A stretch of 64,000 nucleotides of DNA from Hoylesella nanceiensis DSM 19126 = JCM 15639. GTDB taxonomy: Bacteria; Bacteroidota; Bacteroidia; Bacteroidales; Bacteroidaceae. The translations under genes and the position numbers were made by a program. Under the pieces are notes generated by a model. The model saw only the letters and a program-made list of their open reading frames with translations. It searched no databases and was not told where the DNA came from. Numbering within the stretch: the first letter of the stretch is position 1; every line of letters begins with the position of its first letter. Location: positions 620,001 to 684,000 of the forward strand of contig NZ_KB904327.1 of the NCBI RefSeq assembly GCF_000379965.1. Reading direction: 5' to 3'. This document shows, piece after piece, positions 18,658-27,186 of this stretch.

Positions 18658-19100
18658 AAAAACTTCAATTAAGCAATAAACAATTCCTACCCGAAGTTAT
18701 AAAAGTAATTCAAGAGGGACATACTGCAACCATTAGTCTACGAGGTTACAGCATGCGTCCATTCCTTGAAGACGGAAGAGACAAAGCTATTCTAACCAAA
18801 CCAACCAACATTAAGGTTGGAGATCCAGTGCTTGCAGAATTAACAGGTCAGCAATATGTATTACATAGAATCATTACAATCAACGGAAACGATGTCGTTC
18901 TACGTGGTGATGGCAATTACCTTTGCGAATATTGCACCCTTGATGACATCAGAGCATCAGTGGTTGGATTCTACAGAAAAGGCAGAAAAACAATCGATTA
19001 CACCAATCATTGGAAATGGAAAACCTATTCTTTCTTTTGGACAAGACTGTTTCCTATCCGCCGTTATCTGCTCTATATCTACAGAAAAGTATTCCTTTAA
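18633..19100 (+). CDS. S24/S26-family peptidase-like protein
   Basis: 155 aa from the ATG at 18633, which overlaps the kinase gene by 25 bp. The signal-peptidase-type fold is shown by RGYSMRPFL (Ser40), YVLHRII (His78) and LRGDGN. A His where bacterial type I peptidases have Lys gives a Ser-His dyad, as in the SipW/ER (S26B) branch. There is no N-terminal membrane anchor; a weakly hydrophobic aromatic C terminus (FFWTRLFPIRRYLLYIY) may bind the membrane. Placement between an HprK-like kinase and a PqqD-like protein suggests it acts on a peptide or protein handled by the same system. Confidence 0.75.
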   Translation: MSQSNSQIKKLQLSNKQFLPEVIKVIQEGHTATISLRGYSMRPFLEDGRDKAILTKPTNIKVGDPVLAELTGQQYVLHRIITINGNDVVLRGDGNYLCEYCTLDDIRASVVGFYRKGRKTIDYTNHWKWKTYSFFWTRLFPIRRYLLYIYRKVFL

Positions 19101-19139
19101 AAACATCATTCATCAACAATAATATAATAAAATATCAAT

Positions 19140-19409
19140 ATGAAGACAAAGAAAGATTTCTCATTAAAAGAAGTTTGTGGCGAATTTATCCTCATTGCAG
19201 AAGGAAAAACCAACATAGACTTTAGCGAAATCATCAGCATGAATGAATCGTCTGCGCTTTTATGGAGAGAGATTGAAGGCAAAGAGTTTACCGAAGAAAC
19301 TTTAAGAGATATTCTTTTAGAGCATTATGAGGTTGAACCTGAAGTGGCATTAGCCGACGTTCAAAAGCTAATTCAAACATGGAGAAACTCGCATTTAATT
19401 GAAGAATAA
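19140..19409 (+). CDS. PqqD-family protein (RiPP recognition element fold)
   Basis: 89 aa, complete. Pattern typical of PqqD-like winged-helix domains: a short beta-rich N terminus (FILIAEG), MNESSALLWREIEG, then a helical half with VALADVQKLIQTW. In known RiPP pathways this fold binds the leader peptide and presents it to modifying enzymes. Here it is the last gene of a three-gene unit (kinase, peptidase-like, PqqD-like). No radical SAM enzyme, cyclase or obvious precursor peptide lies in reach, so the client is unknown. Confidence 0.82.
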   Translation: MKTKKDFSLKEVCGEFILIAEGKTNIDFSEIISMNESSALLWREIEGKEFTEETLRDILLEHYEVEPEVALADVQKLIQTWRNSHLIEE

Positions 19410-19432
19410 GCAGAATTACATTCTATTTACAG

Positions 19433-19500
19433 CTCCTTTCCTCGTGAGATGTCCTACAAAATCAAGTAAGATATAAATGAAGAAAGGAGTTTTTATTTTA
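19433..19500 (+). terminator. possible terminator after the PqqD-like gene
   Basis: CTCCTTTC (19433-19440) pairs with GAAAGGAG (19482-19489), followed by TTTTTATTTTA. The loop is long (41 nt). Confidence 0.6.
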
Positions 19501-19667
19501 CTATCTCGCCAAAACACATTATCAATTCACCACTAACGAGCCTCAAAAGAAACGAAATCGATTTTAATCACACACAAAAACAAGAATATTCGTACTTTCA
19601 TCATACTTTCTTTTCTTAAAAAAACACAATACACTTGCATAAAAATAGTTTTTTAAAAGAATAATCT

Positions 19668-19675
19668 TATCTTTG
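19668..19675 (+). promoter_or_regulatory. -7 box upstream of the His/Cys-rich small protein
   Basis: TATCTTTG matches TAnnTTTG. It overlaps an upstream TTG codon at 19673 and so argues for translation from the ATG at 19721 instead. Confidence 0.6.
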
Positions 19676-19720
19676 CAATACTATCGAATAATAGTTTTAA
19701 TTAATAAAATCAATAGTGTA

Positions 19721-20050
19721 ATGATAAGTAGAACCACCATAAAACGCTGCTATGCGTGGATGTTATTAATAACATTCACTCTTATGTTGTCGTTAAGAGG
19801 TATCCACTATCATTATGAAACAAGTCACGATTGTGATGTAAAAACAACAGGAAGCACAGCCTGCACAACAGTCAAAGCAGTATGTAATGTCTGTGATTTC
19901 GTGTTCCAAAAAGCTAATGCTATAAAGAACACAGTTTATATCACACCAGCTCCTTACTCTATTGTAAAGTATCTGTCATTCGATACACCTTGTGTTTATC
20001 TTAGAATTTTATCGATAAACACCAATTCTCCACCATTCTTCTTAGCATAA
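19721..20050 (+). CDS. small exported His/Cys-rich protein, possible metal-related
   Basis: 109 aa from the ATG at 19721; an in-frame TTG at 19673 lies inside the promoter and is rejected. A hydrophobic segment (WMLLITFTLMLSLRG) suggests export or membrane anchoring. It is followed by HYHYETSHDCD and, further on, CNVCDFVFQ, a His and paired-Cys arrangement that recalls small proteins encoded before TonB receptors in Bacteroidetes. The following gene is a TonB-dependent receptor, so a periplasmic metal- or heme-related role is a reasonable guess. I cannot assign a family. Confidence 0.6.
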   Translation: MISRTTIKRCYAWMLLITFTLMLSLRGIHYHYETSHDCDVKTTGSTACTTVKAVCNVCDFVFQKANAIKNTVYITPAPYSIVKYLSFDTPCVYLRILSINTNSPPFFLA

Positions 20051-20314
20051 AGCATAAAAAGAAGAATGTAACTTACTCGTGTTTTCTTTGTAAATATATC
20101 GAAGTAAATGATAGATACGTCCGTTTATACGGGTGTGCCTATATATAATTAAGGTGTAAATAACATCACACTTATTTACTTTGGGTATGTTATGAAAAGA
20201 TGGCATCATTGTAAGTATTCTACAAACACATTAAGCTTAGACTTTAGCTCAATAGCTATTGGCTAACAGTTGTCGGCTTAAGAAAAACAAATCACATAAT
20301 TTTTCTATTTCAAG

Positions 20315-22654
20315 ATGAAACAAAACAAGTATCTACTGGCGCTCAGTATACTTGTTCTTTGGGGCTATTCGTCTCACACTTGCTTTGCACAAACACCTAC
20401 AGAGCAACGTGAAGAAAGTTCCATTGAACTACACTTTAAAGATAAGGAAACCCTATTGCCTGTCTATGACGTAAATGTTTGGATTAATCAGGAGGCTATT
20501 CCAAGCAATAGTCAAGGCTTAATTGCACTTCCAAAAGGCATCAAAAAGACCGACGTTATAAAGGTTTCAAGCATTGGATATAAAACTATTCAATTGCATT
20601 TTGGCGATATAGAACAACAAAATGGTCAGAATGTCATTCTACTTATTCCCGATACAAAACGCTTAGACGAAGTGGTTGTTAGGGGAACTAAAAGCAGTGT
20701 GAGTGTTAACTCTGTGTCATCAACCATCAACTCACAAGCCATTCAAGGCGCAATGGGCAAATCTTTGGCTTCATTACTCGAGAATGTCAGCGGAGTTAGT
20801 AGTATTCAAACAGGTACAAGCACAGCTAAACCAGTTATACATGGTATGTATGGCAACCGAATTCTGATGATAAACAATGGCGCAAGACAAACAGGTCAAC
20901 AATGGGGACTAGACCATGCGCCTGAAATCGATAAGAATAATAGTGCCAATATCAAAGTAATTAAGGGAGCAGAGTCTGTTCGTTATGGCTCAGAAGCATT
21001 AGGAGGAATAGTTGTTCTCGAACAAAAAACACTTCCATATCAAGTAGTTAAGCCTTCAGGAGCCATCTCAACACTTTACGGAAGCAACGGAAAACGCTTC
21101 AATATTGTTGCAGAAGCAGAGGGAACAATGCCTTTCTTACGGGATATTGCATGGAGATTACAAGGAACATACATCAATTCTGGAGACGCTTCAACAGCAA
21201 AGTATGTGCTAAACAACACGGGTTATCGTGAACATAACATGTCGGCAGCCTTAGGATACAAGCATGGTAAACTCAGAATTGAGGGATTTTACAGCTTATT
21301 TAATCGAAAAGAAGGTGTAATGCTCAGTGCTCAAATGGGTAGTGAGGACCTTCTTAAGAAACGTATTGCATTGGGACAACCTGCTGTTATCGAGCCTTTC
21401 TCTAGAAAGATTGATTATCCTTATCATCAAGTTACACATCACACTGCCATCGGAAAGATATATTATGATGCAGGAAAGTGGGGTAATTTCTATTGGCAAA
21501 CAGCCTTTCAACAAGACGATAGAAAAGAAAATAGAGTGAGAAGAATGAATCTTTCAAGTATTCCAGCAACGAGTATGCACCTCACTTCTTTTCAAAATAT
21601 GTTGAAATACGATGTCAACTATGGCGATTGGACAACGGAAGCAGGAGCTTCTTACCTACATATTCGCAACAAAAATAATGAGGGAACGGGTGTAGTACCT
21701 GTCATTCCTAATTATACTGAATATGATTTAGGTATCTATGCCATACAAAAATGGCAGCATAAGCAGTGGAATGCAGAGATTGGAATTCGTTTCGACAACC
21801 AAGAAACAAAAGCTTTGGGATATGATTACACAGGTAGTTTATACGGTGGACACCACAATTTTAGTAATGTTTCATACAACTTAGGTTTTAACTACCGCCC
21901 TTCGGAGAACTGGAGCTTTACTTCTAACCTTGGACTTGCATGGCGTGCGCCTCATGTTTACGAGCTTTATAGCAACGGAAGTGAGCTTGGTTCAGGTATG
22001 TTTGTAGTTGGAGACTCTACAATGCGCTCTGAACAAAGTACCAAATGGGTTACTTCAGCAGTGTATAAAAATAGCTTCATCAATGCAAGAGTTGACGCTT
22101 ATCTTCAATGGATCAATGGTTATATCTACGATGAGCCTAGCAATCAGTTCATAACTGTTATCTCTGGAGCTTATCCAATGTTTAAATATAAGCAGACAAA
22201 TGCCTTCTTTCGTGGTGTAGACTTTGATATTAGAGTTCAACCAACCAAAGCTATTGAATACCATTTCCTATGCGGTTTGATATGGGCGAATGATAAAAAA
22301 ACCAACAATTATCTTCCTTTCATTCCTTCATTCCGCTTCGATCACGATATAACTTGGCAAAATATCAATATCGGAAAGATAAAAGCTTATGCACAATTAA
22401 AGCACCGCTTTGTTGCAAAACAAACACGTTTTAATCCTCAAAGCGACCTTGTAGCCTTCACACCACCTGCTTATAACCTCTTTGGAGCAGAGATTGGAAC
22501 AGAATGGAATATTAACAATAACAACAAATTGCGCATTCATTTGGCAGCAGATAACATTCTAAACAAAGAATATAAAGAATATACCAACCGCTCAAGGTAC
22601 TATGCTCATGACATGGGTCGTGATGTTCGATGCACCATTAGCTGGGTATTTTAA
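20315..22654 (+). CDS. TonB-dependent outer-membrane receptor
   Basis: 779 aa. Signal peptide (about 1-25), a carboxypeptidase-regulatory-like domain (about 33-120, with VSSIGYKTI), a plug domain with SLLENVSGVSS, HGMYGNRILMINNG and GAESVRYGSEALGG, then a beta barrel ending in the aromatic CTISWVF. The plug stretch GQQWGLDHAPEID is typical of the ZnuD-like branch of receptors, so uptake of a metal ion such as zinc is plausible; that is inference. It is preceded by the His/Cys-rich small protein and followed, after 42 bp, by a His-containing lipoprotein, probably one operon. Confidence 0.92.
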   Translation: MKQNKYLLALSILVLWGYSSHTCFAQTPTEQREESSIELHFKDKETLLPVYDVNVWINQEAIPSNSQGLIALPKGIKKTDVIKVSSIGYKTIQLHFGDIEQQNGQNVILLIPDTKRLDEVVVRGTKSSVSVNSVSSTINSQAIQGAMGKSLASLLENVSGVSSIQTGTSTAKPVIHGMYGNRILMINNGARQTGQQWGLDHAPEIDKNNSANIKVIKGAESVRYGSEALGGIVVLEQKTLPYQVVKPSGAISTLYGSNGKRFNIVAEAEGTMPFLRDIAWRLQGTYINSGDASTAKYVLNNTGYREHNMSAALGYKHGKLRIEGFYSLFNRKEGVMLSAQMGSEDLLKKRIALGQPAVIEPFSRKIDYPYHQVTHHTAIGKIYYDAGKWGNFYWQTAFQQDDRKENRVRRMNLSSIPATSMHLTSFQNMLKYDVNYGDWTTEAGASYLHIRNKNNEGTGVVPVIPNYTEYDLGIYAIQKWQHKQWNAEIGIRFDNQETKALGYDYTGSLYGGHHNFSNVSYNLGFNYRPSENWSFTSNLGLAWRAPHVYELYSNGSELGSGMFVVGDSTMRSEQSTKWVTSAVYKNSFINARVDAYLQWINGYIYDEPSNQFITVISGAYPMFKYKQTNAFFRGVDFDIRVQPTKAIEYHFLCGLIWANDKKTNNYLPFIPSFRFDHDITWQNINIGKIKAYAQLKHRFVAKQTRFNPQSDLVAFTPPAYNLFGAEIGTEWNINNNNKLRIHLAADNILNKEYKEYTNRSRYYAHDMGRDVRCTISWVF

Positions 22655-22696
22655 ATTAACATAGAAATAAATTATAAACAAATAAATTTGACTATT

Positions 22697-23716
22697 ATGA
22701 AGAAAAACATTTTTAAAGCATTCCTTTTCTCAGTGCTATCAATTGCATTTTCACTATCATTTATATCTTGTAGCAATGATCCTGATACCCCAGAGGATCA
22801 AACTAAGAATAAATTACACGAAGATCCTGCTAAGGTTGAGGTTGAACTTATTGAGTCTCATATGCACGGAAACTGGAATACTATTGAGACTTTAGGTGGT
22901 CCTCATCAAAATCCTGAGAGCAATGCAAAGTACTTACGCCGCATACAAAAGGTGACTTATGAACTTGTTCAGGGTAAAGGTTGGCAAGTAGCAGAGAACA
23001 GTGCGAAGAAATTCTACGTGATTCAAGCTGCAGAATATGGTACTCCTGACAACCAAAATCCTGCTCCAATCTACCTAATGTTCATAAAATACTATAACAG
23101 TAAGGGTGTACTTATGAATCAACAGTTTATCGATGGAGGTCAAGATAATATTCACCAACATTTCTTTGCAGTTGAAAATGTAAAAGATTTAATGACTGGC
23201 AATGCTAAGACTTCAAACATTTCAACTCTCGATAACATTGAATATAAATATGTAGATACCACTCCTTGGAATAAAACTGTTAAGAACGATGGTGCAAAAC
23301 TAACAGGTTCGACTAATCCATTAGGCTTTAAAGGAGCTGTAAAATTCTTGCAAAACAGAACTACTTTTGATTTAAGAATCCAGCTATATCATGGTTATAG
23401 AGGAAAGAAAGATCCTAAAACACAAGCTTTCAGCCCATTTAATGCTCCTTCAGCATATCAAATTCAGCAAGGAACATGGGACATTAACTTCACTATTCCC
23501 GTTGTTGTTTACGCTAGCAGAGAAGAAAGTCTAGACGAACTTAGCGAAACATTAGACGCTAAGAACAAGCCTGAAAGCGAATATAGTGAATCAAGCAAAG
23601 AGTTTATTCATGCAATAATGAAGGCCTTTAACATCACTTGGCCAGAGGCAGTAGAAGACTATAAGACTCTATATTACACACAAGGACACGTTGAATCGGG
23701 TGCTATTTGGTTATAA
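22697..23716 (+). CDS. surface or periplasmic lipoprotein, candidate partner of the TonB receptor
   Basis: 339 aa from the ATG at 22697 (a TTG at 22688 would add three residues). A lipobox ends at Cys25 (LSFISC), followed by an acidic SNDPDTPED linker typical of exported Bacteroidetes lipoproteins. The mature part has His clusters (ESHMHGNW, GGPHQN, NIHQHFF). No domain is recognised with certainty. Its place right after a ZnuD-like receptor suggests it captures or hands over the same ligand. A terminator follows at 23783. Confidence 0.75.
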   Translation: MKKNIFKAFLFSVLSIAFSLSFISCSNDPDTPEDQTKNKLHEDPAKVEVELIESHMHGNWNTIETLGGPHQNPESNAKYLRRIQKVTYELVQGKGWQVAENSAKKFYVIQAAEYGTPDNQNPAPIYLMFIKYYNSKGVLMNQQFIDGGQDNIHQHFFAVENVKDLMTGNAKTSNISTLDNIEYKYVDTTPWNKTVKNDGAKLTGSTNPLGFKGAVKFLQNRTTFDLRIQLYHGYRGKKDPKTQAFSPFNAPSAYQIQQGTWDINFTIPVVVYASREESLDELSETLDAKNKPESEYSESSKEFIHAIMKAFNITWPEAVEDYKTLYYTQGHVESGAIWL

Positions 23717-23782
23717 TATCACAATAATGACAACCTAAAAAGATATTAGGTTCACAATAAGAAAGTATTCAGTATAACTTAG

Positions 23783-23826
23783 CTCTCATTGTATTTCACA
23801 TAGAATGCAATGAGAGTTTTTTCTTT
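23783..23826 (+). terminator. rho-independent terminator after the lipoprotein gene
   Basis: CTCTCATTG (23783-23791) pairs with CAATGAGAG (23808-23816), followed by TTTTTTCTTTTT. Confidence 0.88.
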
Positions 23827-23920
23827 TTATCCTTCTCTTACCTGCCAATCAGCACCTTACATGTTTTCAATAAGAATGTAATCTTTTTACTAAAGAAAAG
23901 TCATTCTTACATATTTTTTG

Positions 23921-23928
23921 TACATTTG
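23921..23928 (+). promoter_or_regulatory. porin promoter, -7 box
   Basis: TACATTTG, 22 bases before the ATG at 23951. It lies within an in-frame upstream extension beginning at 23918, which is therefore not translated. Confidence 0.65.
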
Positions 23929-23950
23929 CATCAATAAAAACAATCTACTT

Positions 23951-25090
23951 ATGATGAAAAATAAAATTCTTGTAGCAGCACTACTAGCTTCTACCCTATC
24001 AATGAATGCCCAAACAGAAACTCCCAAGTGGGTTACTGATGTTAAAATTAGTGGTTATGGAATTCTAGATTACAATGTAAGCACTCAAAAAGGCAATCAT
24101 TCGAATGCTTTTAACCTTCGTCTTGGACGTCTTTCTCTCGACGGAAAGTTCCTCAACGACTTTGCTTGGAAAGTCCAATTACAAGTAAATGGAAACACAT
24201 CTTCATTGGGAAAATCTCCTCGTTTGGTTGATTTATTTGCAGAATGGCAAAAGTATGACTTCGCAAAGATTAAGTTTGGACAGTTTAAAAGACCTTTTAC
24301 TTTTGACAATCCCTTACACCCTATCGACCAAGGATTCATGGGTGTGGCACAAAGTGTAAGCAGTCTTTCAGGTTTTAGCGATAGAACTGGAGAGCATGCA
24401 TCAAACGGTCGTGATATAGGTGTTCAGCTTCAAGGAGACTTTCTCAAAACTGCTGAAGGTCGAAATCTACTTCATTACCAAATAGGTGTATTCAATGGAG
24501 AAGGTATTAACATGAAAGATGTTGACCAACAAAAAGACATTATTGGTGGATTATGGGTGATGCCTGTTGAAGGTTTGCGTATTGGTGCATTTGGTTGGAC
24601 AGGCTCTACCACACGAAAAGCAAACTATACAGAAGAGGTTACTGTAGGAACTATAACCACAACACAACACGTTAGCAAAACAGTTACATTGCAAAAACGC
24701 AGATATGCATTGTCGGCAGAATATAAAAAGAACGACTGGACTGTACGAAGTGAGTTTATTCACTCTACAGGAGCAGGCTTTGCATCTAGAACTCCCGATG
24801 GAAAGAGCAAGCAATCTGTTGCTATTTCTAGCTTAGGAGACCAAGCAGAAGGCTGTTATGCTCTTATAATTGCGCCAATTATAAAGAAAAGATTGTATGC
24901 AAAAGCACGTTTCGACGCCTACACACCTACTGGCTCTTGGGGACAATCAAGAAGCCTTTACGAAATAGGTCTCGACTATGACATCGACAAACACTTTAGA
25001 ATTGCAAGCGAATATGCGATCGTAAAAGATAAGATGTTGGCAAATCCTAACTACAACATCATGGATATTCAAGTGTCATTTAGATTCTAA
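23951..25090 (+). CDS. porin of the OprO/OprP (phosphate-selective porin) family
   Basis: 379 aa from the ATG at 23951 (MMKNKILVAALL); a longer frame from 23918 would include the promoter. A signal peptide ends near SMNAQ, then a beta barrel with the family features SGYGILDYN, LRLGRLSLDGKF, IKFGQFKRPFT and a final MDIQVSFRF. Porin O/P proteins form anion-selective channels in the outer membrane; selectivity cannot be read here. Single-gene unit flanked by a terminator upstream and one downstream beyond repeat array E. Confidence 0.88.
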   Translation: MMKNKILVAALLASTLSMNAQTETPKWVTDVKISGYGILDYNVSTQKGNHSNAFNLRLGRLSLDGKFLNDFAWKVQLQVNGNTSSLGKSPRLVDLFAEWQKYDFAKIKFGQFKRPFTFDNPLHPIDQGFMGVAQSVSSLSGFSDRTGEHASNGRDIGVQLQGDFLKTAEGRNLLHYQIGVFNGEGINMKDVDQQKDIIGGLWVMPVEGLRIGAFGWTGSTTRKANYTEEVTVGTITTTQHVSKTVTLQKRRYALSAEYKKNDWTVRSEFIHSTGAGFASRTPDGKSKQSVAISSLGDQAEGCYALIIAPIIKKRLYAKARFDAYTPTGSWGQSRSLYEIGLDYDIDKHFRIASEYAIVKDKMLANPNYNIMDIQVSFRF

Positions 25091-25142
25091 AACCATTATA
25101 AATCAACACTAAACGCTATTACACTCAAGTAATTTATATGCT

Positions 25143-25252
25143 AAAAGCAAGAAACTTTATCAACAAAAGGAATGATTTTACCTACTAAAAGCAATGCAAT
25201 TACAAGATAAAAGCAGTGAGTTTACAGTGCAAAAGCAATCCTTTTAAAGAGC
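25143..25252 (+). repeat. 22-bp-period palindromic repeat array E (5 units)
   Basis: The cleanest array. Five units at 25143, 25165, 25187, 25209 and 25231, all exactly 22 bp and all starting AAAAGC or AAAAGG. Third and fourth units begin AAAAGCAATGCAATTACAAG and AAAAGCAGTGAGTTTACAG. It precedes the porin terminator. Confidence 0.88.
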
Positions 25253-25276
25253 GTTTGACGTTGAATTAAGAATAAA

Positions 25277-25312
25277 TGGAGTTGCAACAACAATGCAACT
25301 CCATTTTCTTTT
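25277..25312 (+). terminator. rho-independent terminator downstream of array E
   Basis: TGGAGTTGCA (25277-25286) pairs with TGCAACTCCA (25294-25303), followed by TTTTCTTTT. If the porin transcript ends here, array E is transcribed in its 3' UTR. Confidence 0.85.
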
Positions 25313-25716
25313 ATACCTCTAAGAAGTTTTTTAGAAAAGAATAAGAGATCTTTTCTAATAATATTTCATCGCTTTTGTTTCCTAAAATCTTATTTTCATC
25401 ACACAAAAGCATAAACAAAAAGCCCATAATATCTCTATTCCCCAAACAAGCTGAAAAGAAATACAACACAATTAAAGACTCATCACTAGTCAATCAACCT
25501 ACCCTCTCTCAATAGCTCACTACAAAAATAGATAGAAGTACAAATAACATCGATACATCTTATTCATATATTTATGTATAGAACTTTCTTTTTTAGCTCT
25601 AACCAAATTCTTATTCTATATCAAAAGAAATTATTATAACTTAGAAATTCATTAAAAACTCCATTTAAAGAATTATTAAAAGCACTCAAACACCAGCTTT
25701 ATTGGCAAAAAAGTTG

Positions 25717-25724
25717 TACTTTTG
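25717..25724 (+). promoter_or_regulatory. thrE promoter, -7 box
   Basis: TACTTTTG, 41 bases before the start codon at 25766. Confidence 0.6.
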
Positions 25725-25765
25725 CAATCCGTTTATTATATGATTTAAAAGAATACTAAACAAGT

Positions 25766-27055
25766 ATGCAACACGAAGACATTCACAAAGACCTAAAAGA
25801 AAAGGCAATTTTCTTAGCAGAGTATGCAGCAACTTTAGAGGCTGTTGGAGCACAAACCTCTCGTACTTCTTATAACACTAAGCGTATTGCAAAGTCGTTT
25901 GGCTACTGGTGTAATATGGTTATGCTTCCTAATTCGGTTAGTGTAACCCTACACAACGAAAACAGAGAACATTCATACACATACGTAAAAAAGACTCCTG
26001 AGCTAGGTCTTAACTTCAATATCAATATGAAATTGTCACATCTTTCATGGCTTGCATCAGACAATAACTTTTCATTAGACGAGCTTTGGACTCGCTTTAA
26101 GAAGATTGTTTCAGAGCCTAGAGAAAGCAGATGGACCGTTTTAGTACTTGCATCGCTTGCCAATGCTGCCTTCTGTAGATTGTTTGATGGTAACTATACC
26201 TCTATTGCTATTGTGTTTATAGCTACCTTTGTTGGTTTCTTTGTTCGTCAAGAGTTACTAAAAAGACACTGGCACATACTTGCAGTATTCACAATTTCTT
26301 CTTTTATTTCAACTATGATAGGCTCTACCGACTATCTTTTCTTCCACGGAGGAACTGAAGATATGTCACTGGGAACATCAATGTTGTATCTAGTTCCAGG
26401 TGTTCCTATCATCAATGGAGTAATGGATATGATTGATCATCATGTGCTAAATGGTATTGCACGACTAACAAAAGCCTTCATGTTAGTGGTTTGTATTGCA
26501 GTGGGATTAACCTTTACGGTTATTCTCTTAGATGTAAATCCACTTACAGTAACAAAGGTTAGCTATCCAAATGTATTGCTTGCAGCTGTTAAAGATGGTC
26601 TTTTTGCAACTATTGCTGGTTTAGGTTTCGCCGTAATTTCTAACCCTCCACGCAAAGCTTTGCTTATAACTGCCGTGCTTGTATGCGTGGGTCATGGTAT
26701 AAGATATTTCTTAATGCACCACGAATCGTTGATGCTCGACCAAGTAACTGCATCTAGTATTGCAGGATTATCAATCGGTCTTCTTGCTATTCCTGCAGCT
26801 ATGAAGATACACTATCCAGCAGAGGGATTCGCATTCCCAGCTCTTTTACCAATGGTTCCAGGTATGTTTGCCTACAAAGCCATTAGAGATTTGATTGGAC
26901 TAGTGCGTACCCCTGACACTACAAACGATTGTGTTAATATGTTCTTCCACAACGCAACACTCACAATTCTTGTGATGATGGGTATGGTTGCATGCTGTGT
27001 TATCCCTATTTTCATATTCCATAAGCAGTCATACTCTGTAACTAGAGACGAATAA
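25766..27055 (+). CDS. threonine/serine exporter family protein (ThrE)
   Basis: 429 aa inner-membrane protein combining both ThrE halves in one chain, as in Corynebacterium ThrE. The N-terminal part (about 10-110) has the EYAATLEAVGAQTSRT and VMLPNSVSVTL signatures of DUF1212. About ten hydrophobic helices follow, including LVPGVPIINGVMD and FPALLPMVPGMFAYK, which mark the two homologous membrane modules. It would export small amino acids; specificity is inferred from the family only. Single gene with its own promoter. Confidence 0.9.
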   Translation: MQHEDIHKDLKEKAIFLAEYAATLEAVGAQTSRTSYNTKRIAKSFGYWCNMVMLPNSVSVTLHNENREHSYTYVKKTPELGLNFNINMKLSHLSWLASDNNFSLDELWTRFKKIVSEPRESRWTVLVLASLANAAFCRLFDGNYTSIAIVFIATFVGFFVRQELLKRHWHILAVFTISSFISTMIGSTDYLFFHGGTEDMSLGTSMLYLVPGVPIINGVMDMIDHHVLNGIARLTKAFMLVVCIAVGLTFTVILLDVNPLTVTKVSYPNVLLAAVKDGLFATIAGLGFAVISNPPRKALLITAVLVCVGHGIRYFLMHHESLMLDQVTASSIAGLSIGLLAIPAAMKIHYPAEGFAFPALLPMVPGMFAYKAIRDLIGLVRTPDTTNDCVNMFFHNATLTILVMMGMVACCVIPIFIFHKQSYSVTRDE

Positions 27056-27173
27056 TAGGTTAGAACAACAACTAGAAAGGAAGAATATTGGAAAGGCCAT
27101 CGAATGAAATAAAAAGATGGTTTGTGCTCATAAAAAAGAGAATAAAGCATTCGTTTAAGTAAAAAAAATAAGG

Positions 27174-27181
27174 TATATTTG
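27174..27181 (+). promoter_or_regulatory. -7 box immediately before a GTG start
   Basis: TATATTTG ends five bases before the GTG at 27187. Transcription would start at or next to the start codon, so the mRNA is predicted to be leaderless. Confidence 0.6.
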
Positions 27182-27186
27182 CAATT

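Larger units (their letters stand above)
25091..25765. other. spacer between the porin and ThrE genes
   Basis: 675 bp without a convincing gene. Contents: repeat array E (25143-25252), a terminator (25277-25312) and a -7 box (25717-25724). A 60-codon minus-strand ORF at 25311-25493 is not supported. Confidence 0.7.

Noticed and set aside
19673-19720. Upstream TTG start of the His/Cys-rich small protein
   Set aside because: It lies inside the -7 box TATCTTTG, so it would not be on the transcript.
25143-25252. CRISPR array as an explanation for the 22-bp repeats
   Set aside because: Period is only 22 bp, repeat units are degenerate, there are no unique spacers of 26 bp or more, and no cas genes are present.
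25311-25493. 60-codon minus-strand ORF after array E
   Set aside because: No family, no start signal, and composition like the surrounding spacer.
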